Shown one piece after another: positions 1 through 10,136 of a stretch of DNA of 64,000 nucleotides. The DNA comes from Actinoplanes sp. TFC3. GTDB taxonomy: Bacteria > Actinomycetota > Actinomycetes > Mycobacteriales > Micromonosporaceae. Within the stretch, counting starts at the first letter, position 1, and every line of letters starts with the position of its first letter. The DNA lies in the NCBI RefSeq assembly GCF_001553785.1, contig NZ_LOJP01000002.1, positions 33,377 through 97,376 of the forward strand, read 5' to 3'. The notes under the pieces are model-generated. The model ran no database searches. It saw nothing but the letters and a program-made list of their open reading frames with translations, and was not told where the DNA came from. Both the position numbers and the translations under genes were made by a program.

Positions 1-1021
1 GCTGACCGTCGAACAGGCTCTTGCCGGGCAGCTTCACCAGCGTCATGTCCTGCGAGCCGACCCCGCGCAGGGCCAGACCCCAGTCGACAACGTTGTGGCC
101 GTTGCCGTCGAAGATCAGCGCGTCGCCGGCCGCGCGCAGCACCTGGTCGAGCTTGACGGGGTTGGTCACCACGTCCTTGCTGAGCGCCTGCTTGGCCATC
201 GCCTGGATGAACTGCTGCTGGTGGCGCTGACGGTCGTAGTCACTGCGGGGCAGGCCGTAGCGCTGGCGTACGTAGTCCAGCGCCTCCCACGCCTGCAGGT
301 GATAGGTGCCCTTCTTGTACGTCTTCTGCGGCCCGATGTACGGGTGGTCGCAGCTGTTGTCGGCGCACTCGGGCCGGCGCGGGCGCGGCTTGCCGTTGGG
401 CTGCAAGTGCTCGGACTTGACGTTCTGGTCGATCGTCATCGTGACGCCGCCCATGGCCTCGACGATGTCCTTGAACCCGTTGAAGTTGATGATCGCGCCG
501 GCGTCGAACTTCTTGATGCCGGTGAGCTGGCCGACGGTCTTGGCGAGCAGGTCGAAGCCCTGGGCGACGTCATGCTTGCCGTTGCCGATGCTGCTGCCGT
601 ACGACATTGCGGCATTGATCTTCGAAGTGCCGCCCTGGAACCCGGTCTTGGCGAAGGGCGGGATCTCGACGCGCAGGTCACGCGGGATCGAGAAGAGCTG
701 CGCTTGGTGCAGGCCCTCGGGGATGTGCACCACGATGATCGAGTCGGACAGCGGCGCGGTGGCCTCGTCGCGCGGGTCGATGCCGACCAGCAGGATGTTG
801 AGCGGGCCCTTGATCTCGCTGACCGGGGTCTTGGTGGCGCCCGCGGCGGCATCGCCGAACAGGTCCTTGGTCTCCACCGCGCCCGCATACCGGGCGACCA
901 GCACCTGGGTGGTCACCAGGGCCCCGCCGCCGAGCACCATCAGCACGCAGCCGACGATCGCGCACAACCGCGCCCATAACGGTGATCGCCACTTGGCCTT
1001 GGCTTTGCCGCTCTTCGCCAC
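1..1021 (-). CDS. LCP (LytR-CpsA-Psr) family cell-wall ligase, 3' end missing
   Basis: LCP proteins transfer undecaprenyl-linked polymers such as teichoic acid or arabinogalactan onto peptidoglycan at the outer face of the membrane. Translating the minus strand from a GTG at 1021 (preceded by GGGGAG) gives a short basic N-terminus (VAKSGKAKAKWRS), one hydrophobic helix (about residues 15-40), then the LCP core with ILLVGIDPR, DSIIVVHIP, SIPRDLRVEIP, a GGVTMTID segment and the late YVRQRYGLPRSDYDRQRHQQ arginine-rich motif. About 340 residues are visible and the C-terminus lies outside the window. The gene sits directly after the ATP synthase terminator in the same direction, where atpC would be expected. 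The family call is firm; which polymer it ligates cannot be told. Confidence 0.88.
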   Translation of the reverse strand, partial: MAKSGKAKAKWRSPLWARLCAIVGCVLMVLGGGALVTTQVLVARYAGAVETKDLFGDAAAGATKTPVSEIKGPLNILLVGIDPRDEATAPLSDSIIVVHIPEGLHQAQLFSIPRDLRVEIPPFAKTGFQGGTSKINAAMSYGSSIGNGKHDVAQGFDLLAKTVGQLTGIKKFDAGAIINFNGFKDIVEAMGGVTMTIDQNVKSEHLQPNGKPRPRRPECADNSCDHPYIGPQKTYKKGTYHLQAWEALDYVRQRYGLPRSDYDRQRHQQQFIQAMAKQALSKDVVTNPVKLDQVLRAAGDALIFDGNGHNVVDWGLALRGVGSQDMTLVKLPGKSLFDGQ

Positions 1022-1197
1022 TTGCTCCCCAACTCTCGGGCTATGCGACCAAAGAAACCATGATCGCGAGACTCCGCCGCACGGCCGCCAAGGATATCCG
1101 AACGATCAAAGATTTCTTCGCATCCGGACAACCCATCACTGCGAGAACAAACGGACATAACGGTATGGAGGACACGCGGCCCGGCCCCCAGAAGCGC

Positions 1198-1230
1198 GAA
1201 GGCCGCGACGACAGAGTCGACGCGGCCTTC
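1198..1230 (-). terminator. Rho-independent-type hairpin ending the atp operon
   Basis: A perfect 10-bp inverted repeat (GAAGGCCGCG / CGCGGCCTTC) with a 13-nt loop starts 22 nt beyond the atpD stop codon. There is no clear U-tract, as is usual for actinobacterial hairpin terminators. It places the operon end right after atpD, with no room for atpC. Confidence 0.75.
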
Positions 1231-1251
1231 GGTAACACACAGCTCGGCTGG

Positions 1252-2693
<1,442 letters not shown>

Positions 2694-2694
<1 letters not shown>

Positions 2695-3623
2695 CACACA
2701 TCACTTCCCGCCGAGGACAGCGCCTCGACGCCGCCGACGATTTCACTGATTTCCTGGGTGATCGCAGCCTGCCGCGCGGAGTTCATCTCGCGCGTGTACC
2801 GCTTGAGCAGGTCGTCCGCGTTGTCCGACGCGCTCTTCATCGCCCGGCGCCGCGACGCCGACTCGCTTGCCGCCGACTCCAGCAGCGCGGCGTAGATCCG
2901 CGTGTTGAGGTACTTGGGCAGCAGCGCGTCGAGCAGTTCCTCGGCCTCGGGCTCGAACTCGTACGCCGGGCGCAGTCCGGGCTCGCGCTCCTTGTCCTCG
3001 ACCTGCATCGGCGCCAGGAAGCGCGCCTGCGGGCTCTGGGTCATGAGCGACTTGAACTGGGTGCTGACGATGTGCAGCTCGTCCACGCCCTGGATGCCGT
3101 CCGGGCCGTGGCTGGTGTCGGTGTCATCGGCACCGGCCACGAACGCGTCCAGCAGCGAGTCACCGATCTTGCGGGCGTCCTCGAACGTCGGCCGCTCGGA
3201 GAACCCGGTCCAGCTGGTCTCGATCGGCCGGTTGCGGAACTTGTAGTAACCGACGCCCTTGCGGCCGACGATGTACAGCGCCACGTCCTTGCCGTCGGCC
3301 CGCAGGCGAGCGATGAGCTGCTCGCACGTGCGGATCGCGTTGGCGTTGTAGGCGCCGGCCAGGCCGCGGTCACTGGTGACCAGCAGGACACCCGCCCGCC
3401 GCACCCGCGAGCGCGGCTGCAGCAGGGGGTTGTCGACCGACGCGTTCGACGCGAGTGCGGTCAGCACCTGCGTGATCGCCTCCGCGTACGGCTGCGAGGC
3501 GGCGACCCGCTCCTGTGCCTTGGCGATGCGGCTGGTCGCAACCAGCTCCTGCGCCTTGGCGATCTTCTTGGTCGACCGGACGGTGCGGATGCGCCGCCGG
3601 AGGGCCTGTACCTGACCGGCCAT
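2694..3623 (-). CDS. atpG: F1F0 ATP synthase subunit gamma
   Basis: Central rotor shaft of F1. The 309-aa product starts MAGQVQALRRRIRTVRSTKKIAKAQELVA, the canonical N-terminal coiled-coil helix, and ends with the matching C-terminal helix (SARQAAITQEISEIVGG). The middle contains the Rossmann-like domain with VTSDRGLAGAYNANAI. It has a slightly long loop (residues about 165-180, rich in Asp and Thr), typical of actinobacterial gamma subunits. It is 5 nt downstream of atpA and overlaps the atpD start. Confidence 0.97.
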
Positions 3624-3628
3624 CTAAC

Positions 3629-5281
3629 TCAGGCCTCGTCCGACGCGGGGCGGACCTCGCGGGTCACGGTCTCGCGCGACTGCTGACCGTCGGCAAGCGG
3701 CTCGGCAGCGGCCTCGGTGCCTGCACCGGTGCCGGCGTCGCCCGCCTTGAAGCCCTGCTTGAACTCCTGCACGGCCTTCTGCAGCAGGTCAACGGTCTCG
3801 TCGGAAAGCTTGCCGCCGGCCGAGATGGTGGCGAACGCGTCGCTGCGGTTGCGCTTGAACCATTCGAGGAACTCGCCCTCGAAGCGGCGCACGTCACCGA
3901 CCGCGACGTCGTCGAGCTGGCCGGTGGTGCCGGCCCAGATCACGACGATCTGCTCGCCCGAGGACAGCGGCGAGTACTGCGGCTGCTTGAGCAGCTCGAC
4001 CAGACGGACGCCCTTCTCGAGCTGGGCGCGCGACGCCTTGTCCAGGTCGGAGGCGAAGGCGGAGAACGCCTCCAGCTCACGGAACTGGGCGAGGTCGAGG
4101 CGCAGGCGGCCGGAGACCTGGCGCATGCCGCCGACCTGCGCGGAGCCACCGACTCGCGACACCGAGGTGCCGACGTTGATGGCCGGGCGCACACCGGAGG
4201 CGAACAGGTCACCCTCGAGGAAGATCTGGCCGTCGGTGATCGAGATGACGTTGGTCGGGATGTAGGCCGAGATGTCGCCGGCCTTGGTCTCGATCAGCGG
4301 CAGACCGGTCATCGAGCCGCCACCGAGCTCGTCGGAGAGCTTGGCGCAACGCTCGAGCAGGCGGCTGTGCAGGTAGAAGACGTCGCCCGGGTACGCCTCA
4401 CGGCCCGGCGGGCGGCGCAGCAGCAGCGACACGGCGCGGTACGCCTCGGCCTGCTTGGTCAGGTCGTCGAAGACGATCAGGACGTGCTTGCCGGCGTACA
4501 TCCAGTGCTGACCGATCGAGGAACCGGTGTACGGCGCGATGTACTTGAAGCCGGCCGGGTCGGACGCCGGGGAGGCCACGATGGTCGTGTACTCCAGCGC
4601 GCCCTGCGCCTCCAGCGTCCCGCGGATGCTGGCGATGGTGGACGCCTTCTGACCGATTGCGACGTAGATGCAGCGGACCTGCTTGTCCGGGTCGCCGGAC
4701 TCCCAGTTGGCGCGCTGGTTGATGATCGTGTCGAGCGCAACCGTGGTCTTGCCGGTCTTGCGGTCGCCGATGATGAGCTGGCGCTGGCCGCGGCCGATCG
4801 GCGTCATGGCGTCGATGGCCTTGATGCCGGTCTGCAGCGGCTGCTTCACCGGCTGGCGGGCCATGACGTTGGGCGCCTGCAGCTCAAGCTCGCGGAAGCC
4901 CTCGCTGGCGATCTCGCCACGGTCGTCGATCGGGTTGCCCAGGGCGTCGACCACGCGGCCGAGGTAGGCGTCACCGACGGGCACGGAGAGCACGCGGCCG
5001 GTCCGCTTGACCCGCTGCCCCTCTTCGATGTTGGTGTAGTCGCCCAGGACGACGACACCGATCTCGCGAACCTCGAGGTTCAGCGCGACACCCAGGGTGC
5101 CGTCCTCGAACTCGAGGAGTTCGTTCGCCTGGGTCGAGGGCAGACCCTCGACGTGCGCGATCCCGTCGCCCGCATCGGAGACGATGCCGACCTCCTCGCG
5201 GGAGACCTCGGGCGAATAGGACGAGACGTAGCGCTCTAGCGCCCCCCGGATCTCGTCCGAGGAGATGGTCAGCTCGGCCAT
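3629..5281 (-). CDS. atpA: F1F0 ATP synthase subunit alpha
   Basis: Non-catalytic nucleotide-binding subunit of F1. It is 550 aa, with the N-terminal beta-barrel (VGIVSDAGDGIAHVEGLP), P-loop GDRKTGKTTVALD, YVAIGQKASTIA and the Walker B stretch HVLIVFDDLTKQAEAYRAVSLLLRRPPGREAYPGDVFY read in pieces. A 35-residue Ala/Glu/Gly-rich tail (about 515-550) extends past the normal core; such tails occur in actinobacteria and in mycobacteria limit ATP hydrolysis, so a similar role here is an inference. The ATG is preceded by GAAGGCAGAGG. Confidence 0.98.
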   Translation of the reverse strand: MAELTISSDEIRGALERYVSSYSPEVSREEVGIVSDAGDGIAHVEGLPSTQANELLEFEDGTLGVALNLEVREIGVVVLGDYTNIEEGQRVKRTGRVLSVPVGDAYLGRVVDALGNPIDDRGEIASEGFRELELQAPNVMARQPVKQPLQTGIKAIDAMTPIGRGQRQLIIGDRKTGKTTVALDTIINQRANWESGDPDKQVRCIYVAIGQKASTIASIRGTLEAQGALEYTTIVASPASDPAGFKYIAPYTGSSIGQHWMYAGKHVLIVFDDLTKQAEAYRAVSLLLRRPPGREAYPGDVFYLHSRLLERCAKLSDELGGGSMTGLPLIETKAGDISAYIPTNVISITDGQIFLEGDLFASGVRPAINVGTSVSRVGGSAQVGGMRQVSGRLRLDLAQFRELEAFSAFASDLDKASRAQLEKGVRLVELLKQPQYSPLSSGEQIVVIWAGTTGQLDDVAVGDVRRFEGEFLEWFKRNRSDAFATISAGGKLSDETVDLLQKAVQEFKQGFKAGDAGTGAGTEAAAEPLADGQQSRETVTREVRPASDEA

Positions 5282-5361
5282 CCTCTGCCTTCTCTAGTCG
5301 GCTCGGGGCGTCGCCGCGCCCGAGGGCTTTCGGTAGCGTCGCCGCCGCCGAGGGGAAAGAA

Positions 5362-6180
5362 CTATTTAGCGAACGCCTGGCGGGCTTCGTTGAGTCGCCG
5401 CAGGATCGTGCCGTCGTAGAGGTCGGAGCCGACACGCACGCTGAGGCCACCGATGATGCTCGGGTCGACTTCGACCTTCAGCGAAACCTGCCGACCGTAG
5501 ATGTCGGACAACTTGGCGGCGAGCCGCTGCTCCTCCGCATCGTCGAGAACCTTGGCCGCGGTCACGTACGCGAGTTCGCGGTCGCGCTTCGCGGCGGTCA
5601 GCTCGACGAGCTTGCTGAGCGAGGACTCGAAGCTCCGGCCACCGAAACCCTCGAGAGCGATCTTGACAAGCTGGAGCGTCGCCGTCTGGACCTTGCCTTT
5701 CAGCAGGTCCTCAACGAGCTTAGCCCGCTGGTCGGCCGATGCGCTCGGGTCACTGAGCGTGACGGCCAGCCGGCCGTTGCCGGACACGACCTGGCCGAAA
5801 CGGAACAGCTCGTCCTCGACATCGGCGAGCTTGCCGTCGCGGTCGGCGGCGGTGAGCACCGTGTCGGTGCCGAGCCGCTCGGTCGCGTCGAGCAGTTCCG
5901 CCGGGGCGGACCAGCGACCGGCCACCAGGGTGGCCAGGGTGTCGACCGTGATGACGCTGAGCTTGCCGGAGACCAGCGACTGGAACAGCCCGGCCCGCTC
6001 GTCGGCCGACCGCGACGGGTCGGTCAGCGCGCGTCGCAGCCGCGGCTCGCCGCGCAGCAGCCGGGCCACCGCCAGGATCTCATCGGCGATGGTGGCGAGC
6101 TGCGCGGCGGTGACCGACGTCGAGCCCGCGGCCAGCTTGTCCGCGGCCGCGGCGTACGACTCCCGGTTGACGGCGGCCAT
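5362..6180 (-). CDS. atpH: F1F0 ATP synthase subunit delta
   Basis: Stator subunit joining F1 to the b-subunit stalk. At 272 aa it is longer than the roughly 180-aa E. coli form, which is usual for actinobacteria: an N-terminal helical part (MAAVNRESYAAAADKL) precedes the OSCP/delta core, which ends VSLKVEVDPSIIGGLSVRVGSDLYDGTI (shown in two overlapping parts), the family's C-terminal signature. The ATG shares one base with the atpF stop (TGATG). Eighty bases separate it from atpA. Confidence 0.96.
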   Translation of the reverse strand: MAAVNRESYAAAADKLAAGSTSVTAAQLATIADEILAVARLLRGEPRLRRALTDPSRSADERAGLFQSLVSGKLSVITVDTLATLVAGRWSAPAELLDATERLGTDTVLTAADRDGKLADVEDELFRFGQVVSGNGRLAVTLSDPSASADQRAKLVEDLLKGKVQTATLQLVKIALEGFGGRSFESSLSKLVELTAAKRDRELAYVTAAKVLDDAEEQRLAAKLSDIYGRQVSLKVEVDPSIIGGLSVRVGSDLYDGTILRRLNEARQAFAK

Positions 6181-6719
6181 CAGCGGCTGCCCGCGCCGGC
6201 GCCGAGCTCGTTGATGAACCGGTCGACGGTGCCCCGGGTGCGGGCCTCGTCAGCGAGCGACTCGCCGACGATGCGACCGGCCAGGTCCACGGCGAGCGTG
6301 CCGACCTCGGAGCGCAGCTCACGAACGATGCTCTCGCGCTGGGCGGCGAGCTGCTCGCGGCCGGCCGCGATGATGCGGTCGGACTCTTCGCGGGCCTTGG
6401 CCAGAACGTCCTGGCGGATGCCCTCGGCGTCGGCCCGGGCTTCGTCGCGGATGCGGGCGGCCTCGGTGCGAGCCTCGGCCAGCTGCGCGCGGTACTGCTC
6501 GAGCAGCCCGTTGGCCTCGGCCTGCGCGGCCTCGGCCCGCTTGATGCCGCCCTCGATCTCGTCGACCCGGGCCCTGAACGTCTCCTCCATGCGGGGGAAG
6601 ACGAACTTCATCAGGACGAAGCAGAGGATCGCGAAGGCGATAATCCCGACGATGATCTCGGGGACGTGAGGCAGGATGACGTTGCCGCCACCCTCCTCCT
6701 CCGCAGCAAGGATCTTCAT
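6180..6719 (-). CDS. atpF: F1F0 ATP synthase subunit b
   Basis: Peripheral stalk subunit. One membrane helix (IIVGIIAFAILCFVLMKFVF) is followed by a long charged Ala/Glu/Arg coiled coil, giving 179 aa. An AGGAGG lies 8 nt before the ATG at 6719, so that codon is chosen over the in-frame GTG at 6728, which would abut the ribosome site. The acidic-glycine segment AAEEEGGGN before the helix is short and presumably extracytoplasmic. Confidence 0.95.
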   Translation of the reverse strand: MKILAAEEEGGGNVILPHVPEIIVGIIAFAILCFVLMKFVFPRMEETFRARVDEIEGGIKRAEAAQAEANGLLEQYRAQLAEARTEAARIRDEARADAEGIRQDVLAKAREESDRIIAAGREQLAAQRESIVRELRSEVGTLAVDLAGRIVGESLADEARTRGTVDRFINELGAGAGSR

Positions 6720-6773
6720 TGTGCGCACCTCCTGTCCGGTCGCGCCGTGGTGCTGACGGGCATCAGCTTGGGC

Positions 6774-6998
6774 TTACTGAAGGGCGAACGCGAGGACGAG
6801 GCCGAAGAGGGCGAGCGCCTCGACGACCGCGAAGCCGAAGATCAGCCAGGTGCGGTTGAAGCCGGCCGACTCGGGCTGACGGGCGCTGGCCTGGATGTAG
6901 GCGGCGAACAGGATGCCGATACCGATGCCGGGACCGATGGCGGCAAGGCCGTAGCCGATGGTGCCGAGCTGGCCATCCACTGCAGCTTGAAGCAGCAT
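6774..6998 (-). CDS. atpE: F1F0 ATP synthase subunit c
   Basis: Proteolipid of the F0 rotor ring. The 74-aa product has two membrane helices: the first carries the glycine-rich IGYGLAAIGPGIGIGILFA and the second carries the ion-binding carboxylate in FAVVEALALFGL (Glu in the position used by actinobacterial H+ rings). A strong site, CAGGAGGAAATAG, precedes the ATG. Confidence 0.98.
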   Translation of the reverse strand: MLLQAAVDGQLGTIGYGLAAIGPGIGIGILFAAYIQASARQPESAGFNRTWLIFGFAVVEALALFGLVLAFALQ

Positions 6999-7083
6999 TT
7001 GCTATTTCCTCCTGGAATTCGCGCGTGACTGTCACGCGTGGCGACAAGGTGCGGTCAGGAACCGCGTGAAACTCGAGCGGAAC

Positions 7084-7884
7084 TCAGTGGTCTTCGGCGA
7101 GCGCGCCTTCGAGGTAGTTGGCGGTCAGCATGACGAAGACGTAGGCCTGCAGGAAGATGACCATGACCTCGAAGAACGTCATCACGATGGCCATCAGGAA
7201 CGAGAACACCGACAGGCCCATGATGAACACGTTGGCGCTGCCCAGCATGGCGACGCCGCCGAGCGTGAACACCAGCAGGATGAGGTGGCCGGCGAACATG
7301 TTGGCGAAGAGCCGGACCGCGAGGGTGACCGGTCGCGTGAGGAACGTCGAAATCAGTTCGATCGGGGTGACCAGGATGTAGAGCGGCCACGGGATACCCG
7401 GCATGAACAGGTTGACGCGGAAGTAGTGGGCCGCGCCGTGCTTCTTGATGCCCTGGTAGATGAAGAGCAACCAGCTGATGACACCGAGCACCACCGGGAA
7501 GGCGATGTGCGCATTCGGCGAGATCTGGAAGAACGGAATAATCGCGAACAGGTTCGTCAGCGCGATGAAGCAGAACAGCACCGTCAGATACGGCGCGAAC
7601 CGCAGGCCTTCCTTACCGACGACGTCCTGTGCGATGTTCTTGCGAACAAAGCCGTAGATCGATTCGGCGAGCCACTGCTTCTTGGTCGGGACCAGCTGCG
7701 GCTTCCGGTAGGACACCAGGAAGTAGATGATCAGAAGCGCGACGGCCAGCCACACCATGAACGTAAGTTTGGTGAATAGCAGACCCCATTCCGAGCCACG
7801 GAGTGACGGAATCCAGCTCTCGAAGTCGAAGTCCTGGACCCCGGGCGGGAAGCCCTCGGCCAAGATTGCCGACTGCTCGACCAT
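7084..7884 (-). CDS. atpB: F1F0 ATP synthase subunit a
   Basis: Stator half-channel subunit of F0. Hydrophobic multi-pass protein of 266 aa with the essential arginine in LAVRLFANMFAGHLIL and a conserved last helix FFEVMVIFLQAYVFVML. The ATG at 7884 is preceded by GGAAGGTGG; a GTG at 7899 would place the ribosome site inside the gene, so the ATG is preferred. It is followed 85 nt later by atpE. Confidence 0.97.
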   Translation of the reverse strand: MVEQSAILAEGFPPGVQDFDFESWIPSLRGSEWGLLFTKLTFMVWLAVALLIIYFLVSYRKPQLVPTKKQWLAESIYGFVRKNIAQDVVGKEGLRFAPYLTVLFCFIALTNLFAIIPFFQISPNAHIAFPVVLGVISWLLFIYQGIKKHGAAHYFRVNLFMPGIPWPLYILVTPIELISTFLTRPVTLAVRLFANMFAGHLILLVFTLGGVAMLGSANVFIMGLSVFSFLMAIVMTFFEVMVIFLQAYVFVMLTANYLEGALAEDH

Positions 7885-7902
7885 CGGTCCACCTTCCACG
7901 CG

Positions 7903-8121
7903 TTAACCAAACCTCTTGATGACCAGGTACAAAGACGCGGCCAGTCCAACGATCATGCCAACGAGAAGACCCAGGCGATTAGGCAGATCCAGCCAGAGAT
8001 CAACCAGATAACCTAATCCGCCCCACACCACAATCCCGCTGAGCAGGGTGCTGAGCGCCGCCCACGCCGACTGATCACCGGTGGGCTGGGGCTTCTTCTG
8101 GGGTGGCTGCTCGTCCGCCAT
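7903..8121 (-). CDS. AtpZ/AtpI-family two-helix membrane protein
   Basis: Small protein (72 aa) with a charged, proline-rich cytoplasmic N-terminus followed by two membrane helices with GIVVWGGLGYLVDLW and a short basic end (YLVIKRFG), the layout of the AtpZ family. AtpZ and AtpI proteins are encoded at the 5' end of many atp operons and assist c-ring/F0 assembly or Mg/Ca supply; the exact role here is inferred from position. No clear ribosome site is seen; a TATGGT hexamer lies 9 nt before the ATG, so the message may be leaderless or nearly so. Confidence 0.82.
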   Translation of the reverse strand: MADEQPPQKKPQPTGDQSAWAALSTLLSGIVVWGGLGYLVDLWLDLPNRLGLLVGMIVGLAASLYLVIKRFG

Positions 8122-8130
8122 GACGCCGAG

Positions 8131-8136
8131 ACCATA
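8131..8136 (-). promoter_or_regulatory. candidate -10 hexamer upstream of atpZ-atpB
   Basis: TATGGT on the minus strand, 9 nt before the AtpZ ATG. The whole 242-nt gap 8122-8363 between the AtpI-like stop and AtpZ holds no other gene; a second possible -10 (TAGTAACGT context) lies near 8231-8240. This would give the structural atp genes a promoter separate from glyA-atpI. Confidence 0.35.
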
Positions 8137-8363
8137 TCAGCCGCAGAATCAGCGTTGCGCATCGACCCCCGTGCGGCAATGGCTCGGGGGTGGCGCAATC
8201 TCTGTGGGCCGTTGGGCGGCGGCCGCCACGTTACTACGAAGGCGCACGCGCTCGCGCGCAACTGTCCGGTCTCGGACGAGTGATTAGCTCGCGAAGCGAC
8301 CGGCATGGGTGAAGTGTCGCATTCAGCCGGGCGGTAATCCGCTACTTGCAGGGAACACGCACA

Positions 8364-8753
8364 TCAAGATTTAAGGCTCAGGGAACTGACCCGCCAACTC
8401 CACGTCAACTGAGCGCCCGTCCAGACGAATACCGCTACAACGACGGCGACTCCCAGCGAGAACAGGCCGGGCCAATCCGCCTCGTTGAGCCGGTAAAGAA
8501 CGAGCCCGAGCAGAACGCACTTGAGGGCATAAGTGAGCAGCACCACAGGCATCATCAGCTGACGGGCATAGAGGTCGGCCCACGCCACCACCAAGCCGGA
8601 GATCGTGTAGCTCACCAGCACCAGCAGCACGCCGCCGGCAGCGCCGAGCGCCGCCATCGGGCCCCGCAGGATCCAGGCCAGCGCGGCCCCCAACACGAGC
8701 AGGACGGCGGAACAAGCAAAGCCGAGCGGCAGGTGTTGCAGCCTTTCACGCAT
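8364..8753 (-). CDS. AtpI-like four-helix membrane protein at the head of the atp operon
   Basis: A 129-aa protein with four hydrophobic segments (about residues 10-28, 34-60, 68-88 and 97-117) and an N-terminus MRERLQHLPLGF. Length, helix number and place between glyA and atpZ-atpB match the AtpI (UncI) family, which in actinobacteria opens the atp operon. It starts 10 nt after the glyA stop, so it may be cotranscribed with glyA. Sequence similarity within this family is poor, so the call leans on context. Confidence 0.72.
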   Translation of the reverse strand: MRERLQHLPLGFACSAVLLVLGAALAWILRGPMAALGAAGGVLLVLVSYTISGLVVAWADLYARQLMMPVVLLTYALKCVLLGLVLYRLNEADWPGLFSLGVAVVVAVFVWTGAQLTWSWRVSSLSLKS

Positions 8754-8763
8754 TCACGAAAGG

Positions 8764-10059
8764 TTACGCGAGCTCGTACGAGGATCCCAAAGCGTACGCA
8801 GGGAAGCGCTGCGCCAGCTCCTCCGCCCGCACCGCGATCTCCCGCAGAGCCGAGGCCCCCGCCGCCGTTGCGGGATCGGCGCGCACCGCGGTGGCGATCA
8901 GCCCGGCGATCTCCCGCATCTGAGCCTCGCCCATCCCCTGCGTCGTCACCGCCGCGGTGCCGACCCGGATACCGGAGGCGGTGGTCGGCTTTTCCGGGTC
9001 GAACGGGACGGCGTTCTTGTTGAGCGTGATGCCGGCCTGTTCGCACCGGTCCTCGGCATCGCGCCCGCACACCCCGAGTTCGCGCAGGTCGGCCAGGGCC
9101 AAGTGGGTGTCGGTGCCCCCGGCGACCGCCCGCATGCCCTCGGCCGCGAGCCCGGCGGAGAGGGCCTGGCTGTTGCGGACGACCTGGTGGGCGTACCCCT
9201 GGAACTCCGGGCGTGACGCCTCCCGCAGCGCCACCGCCTTTGCCGCGATGGCGTGCATCATCGGCCCGCCCTGGGTGAAGGGGAAGACCGCTTTGTCGAT
9301 GCGTGCGCCCAGCGGCTCACGGCAGAGCAGCATGCCGCCGCGTGGACCCCGCAACACCTTGTGGGTGGTGCACGAAACCACGTCGGCGAACGGTACGGGT
9401 GAGGGCACGGCCCGGCCGGCGACCAGCCCGATGATGTGCGCGGCGTCGACCATCAGGTACGCCCCCACCTCGTCGGCGATGTCCCGGAACACCGGGAAGT
9501 CCAGCAGCCGCGGGTACGAGGTGGCTCCGCAGATGATCAGGGCCGGCCGGTGCGCCAGGGCCAGTTCGCGCACCTCGTCGTAATCGATGAGCTCGGTGTC
9601 CGGGCGCACGTGGTAGCCGACCGTCCGAAACCACTTGCCCGAGAAGTTGACCTTGCTGCCGTGGGTGAGGTGACCCCCGTGCGGCAGGTCCATGGCCAGC
9701 ACCGTGTCGCCCGGCTGCACCAGTGCCGCGTACGCCGCCATGTTCGCCGACGCCCCCGAGTGCGGCTGCACGTTGACGTGCTCGGCGCCGAACAACGCCT
9801 TGGCCCGCTCGATCGCCAGCTTCTCGGCCCGGTCGACCTCGGCACAGCCGCGGTAGTAGCGCTGCCCGGGATAGCCCTCGGCGTACTTGTTCGTCAGCGT
9901 GGAGCCGAGCGCGGCGAGCACCGCCGCGGACGTGAAGTTCTCACTGGCGATCAGGTGCAGACCGCTGCGCTGACGTTCCAGCTCACCGAGCAGTACCCCG
10001 GCGATCTCGGGATCCTCGCGGCGCAGCGCCTCGAGGTCCGGGCCCCAGAACGTGCCCAT
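8764..10059 (-). CDS. glyA: serine hydroxymethyltransferase
   Basis: PLP enzyme converting serine plus tetrahydrofolate to glycine plus methylene-THF. The 431-aa protein carries LIASENFTSAAVLAALGS, TNKYAEGYPGQRYYRGC, the substrate-loop HGGHLTHG and the PLP-lysine motif VSCTTHKVLRGPRGG. The ATG has GAGGGGG 6 nt upstream. In Streptomyces glyA sits in the same place, but there a wecA-type glycosyltransferase separates it from atpI; here that gene is absent. Confidence 0.97.
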   Translation of the reverse strand: MGTFWGPDLEALRREDPEIAGVLLGELERQRSGLHLIASENFTSAAVLAALGSTLTNKYAEGYPGQRYYRGCAEVDRAEKLAIERAKALFGAEHVNVQPHSGASANMAAYAALVQPGDTVLAMDLPHGGHLTHGSKVNFSGKWFRTVGYHVRPDTELIDYDEVRELALAHRPALIICGATSYPRLLDFPVFRDIADEVGAYLMVDAAHIIGLVAGRAVPSPVPFADVVSCTTHKVLRGPRGGMLLCREPLGARIDKAVFPFTQGGPMMHAIAAKAVALREASRPEFQGYAHQVVRNSQALSAGLAAEGMRAVAGGTDTHLALADLRELGVCGRDAEDRCEQAGITLNKNAVPFDPEKPTTASGIRVGTAAVTTQGMGEAQMREIAGLIATAVRADPATAAGASALREIAVRAEELAQRFPAYALGSSYELA

Positions 10060-10136
10060 CGCGCGCCCCCTCAGGTCGGCGGAAAGCCCGGTAAAAGCAT
10101 ATGGCTTAGCCGCGCTGCCTGCGGGAACACGAAAGT

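Noticed and set aside
95..979. Long plus-strand ORF opposite the LCP gene
   Set aside because: Low-complexity Val/Ala/Arg/Asp product typical of antisense frames in high-GC DNA; the minus strand has a clear LCP domain.
1041..1238. 65-aa ORF after atpD considered as a truncated atpC
   Set aside because: No similarity to the epsilon N-terminal beta-sandwich or the C-terminal helices, and it spans the terminator.
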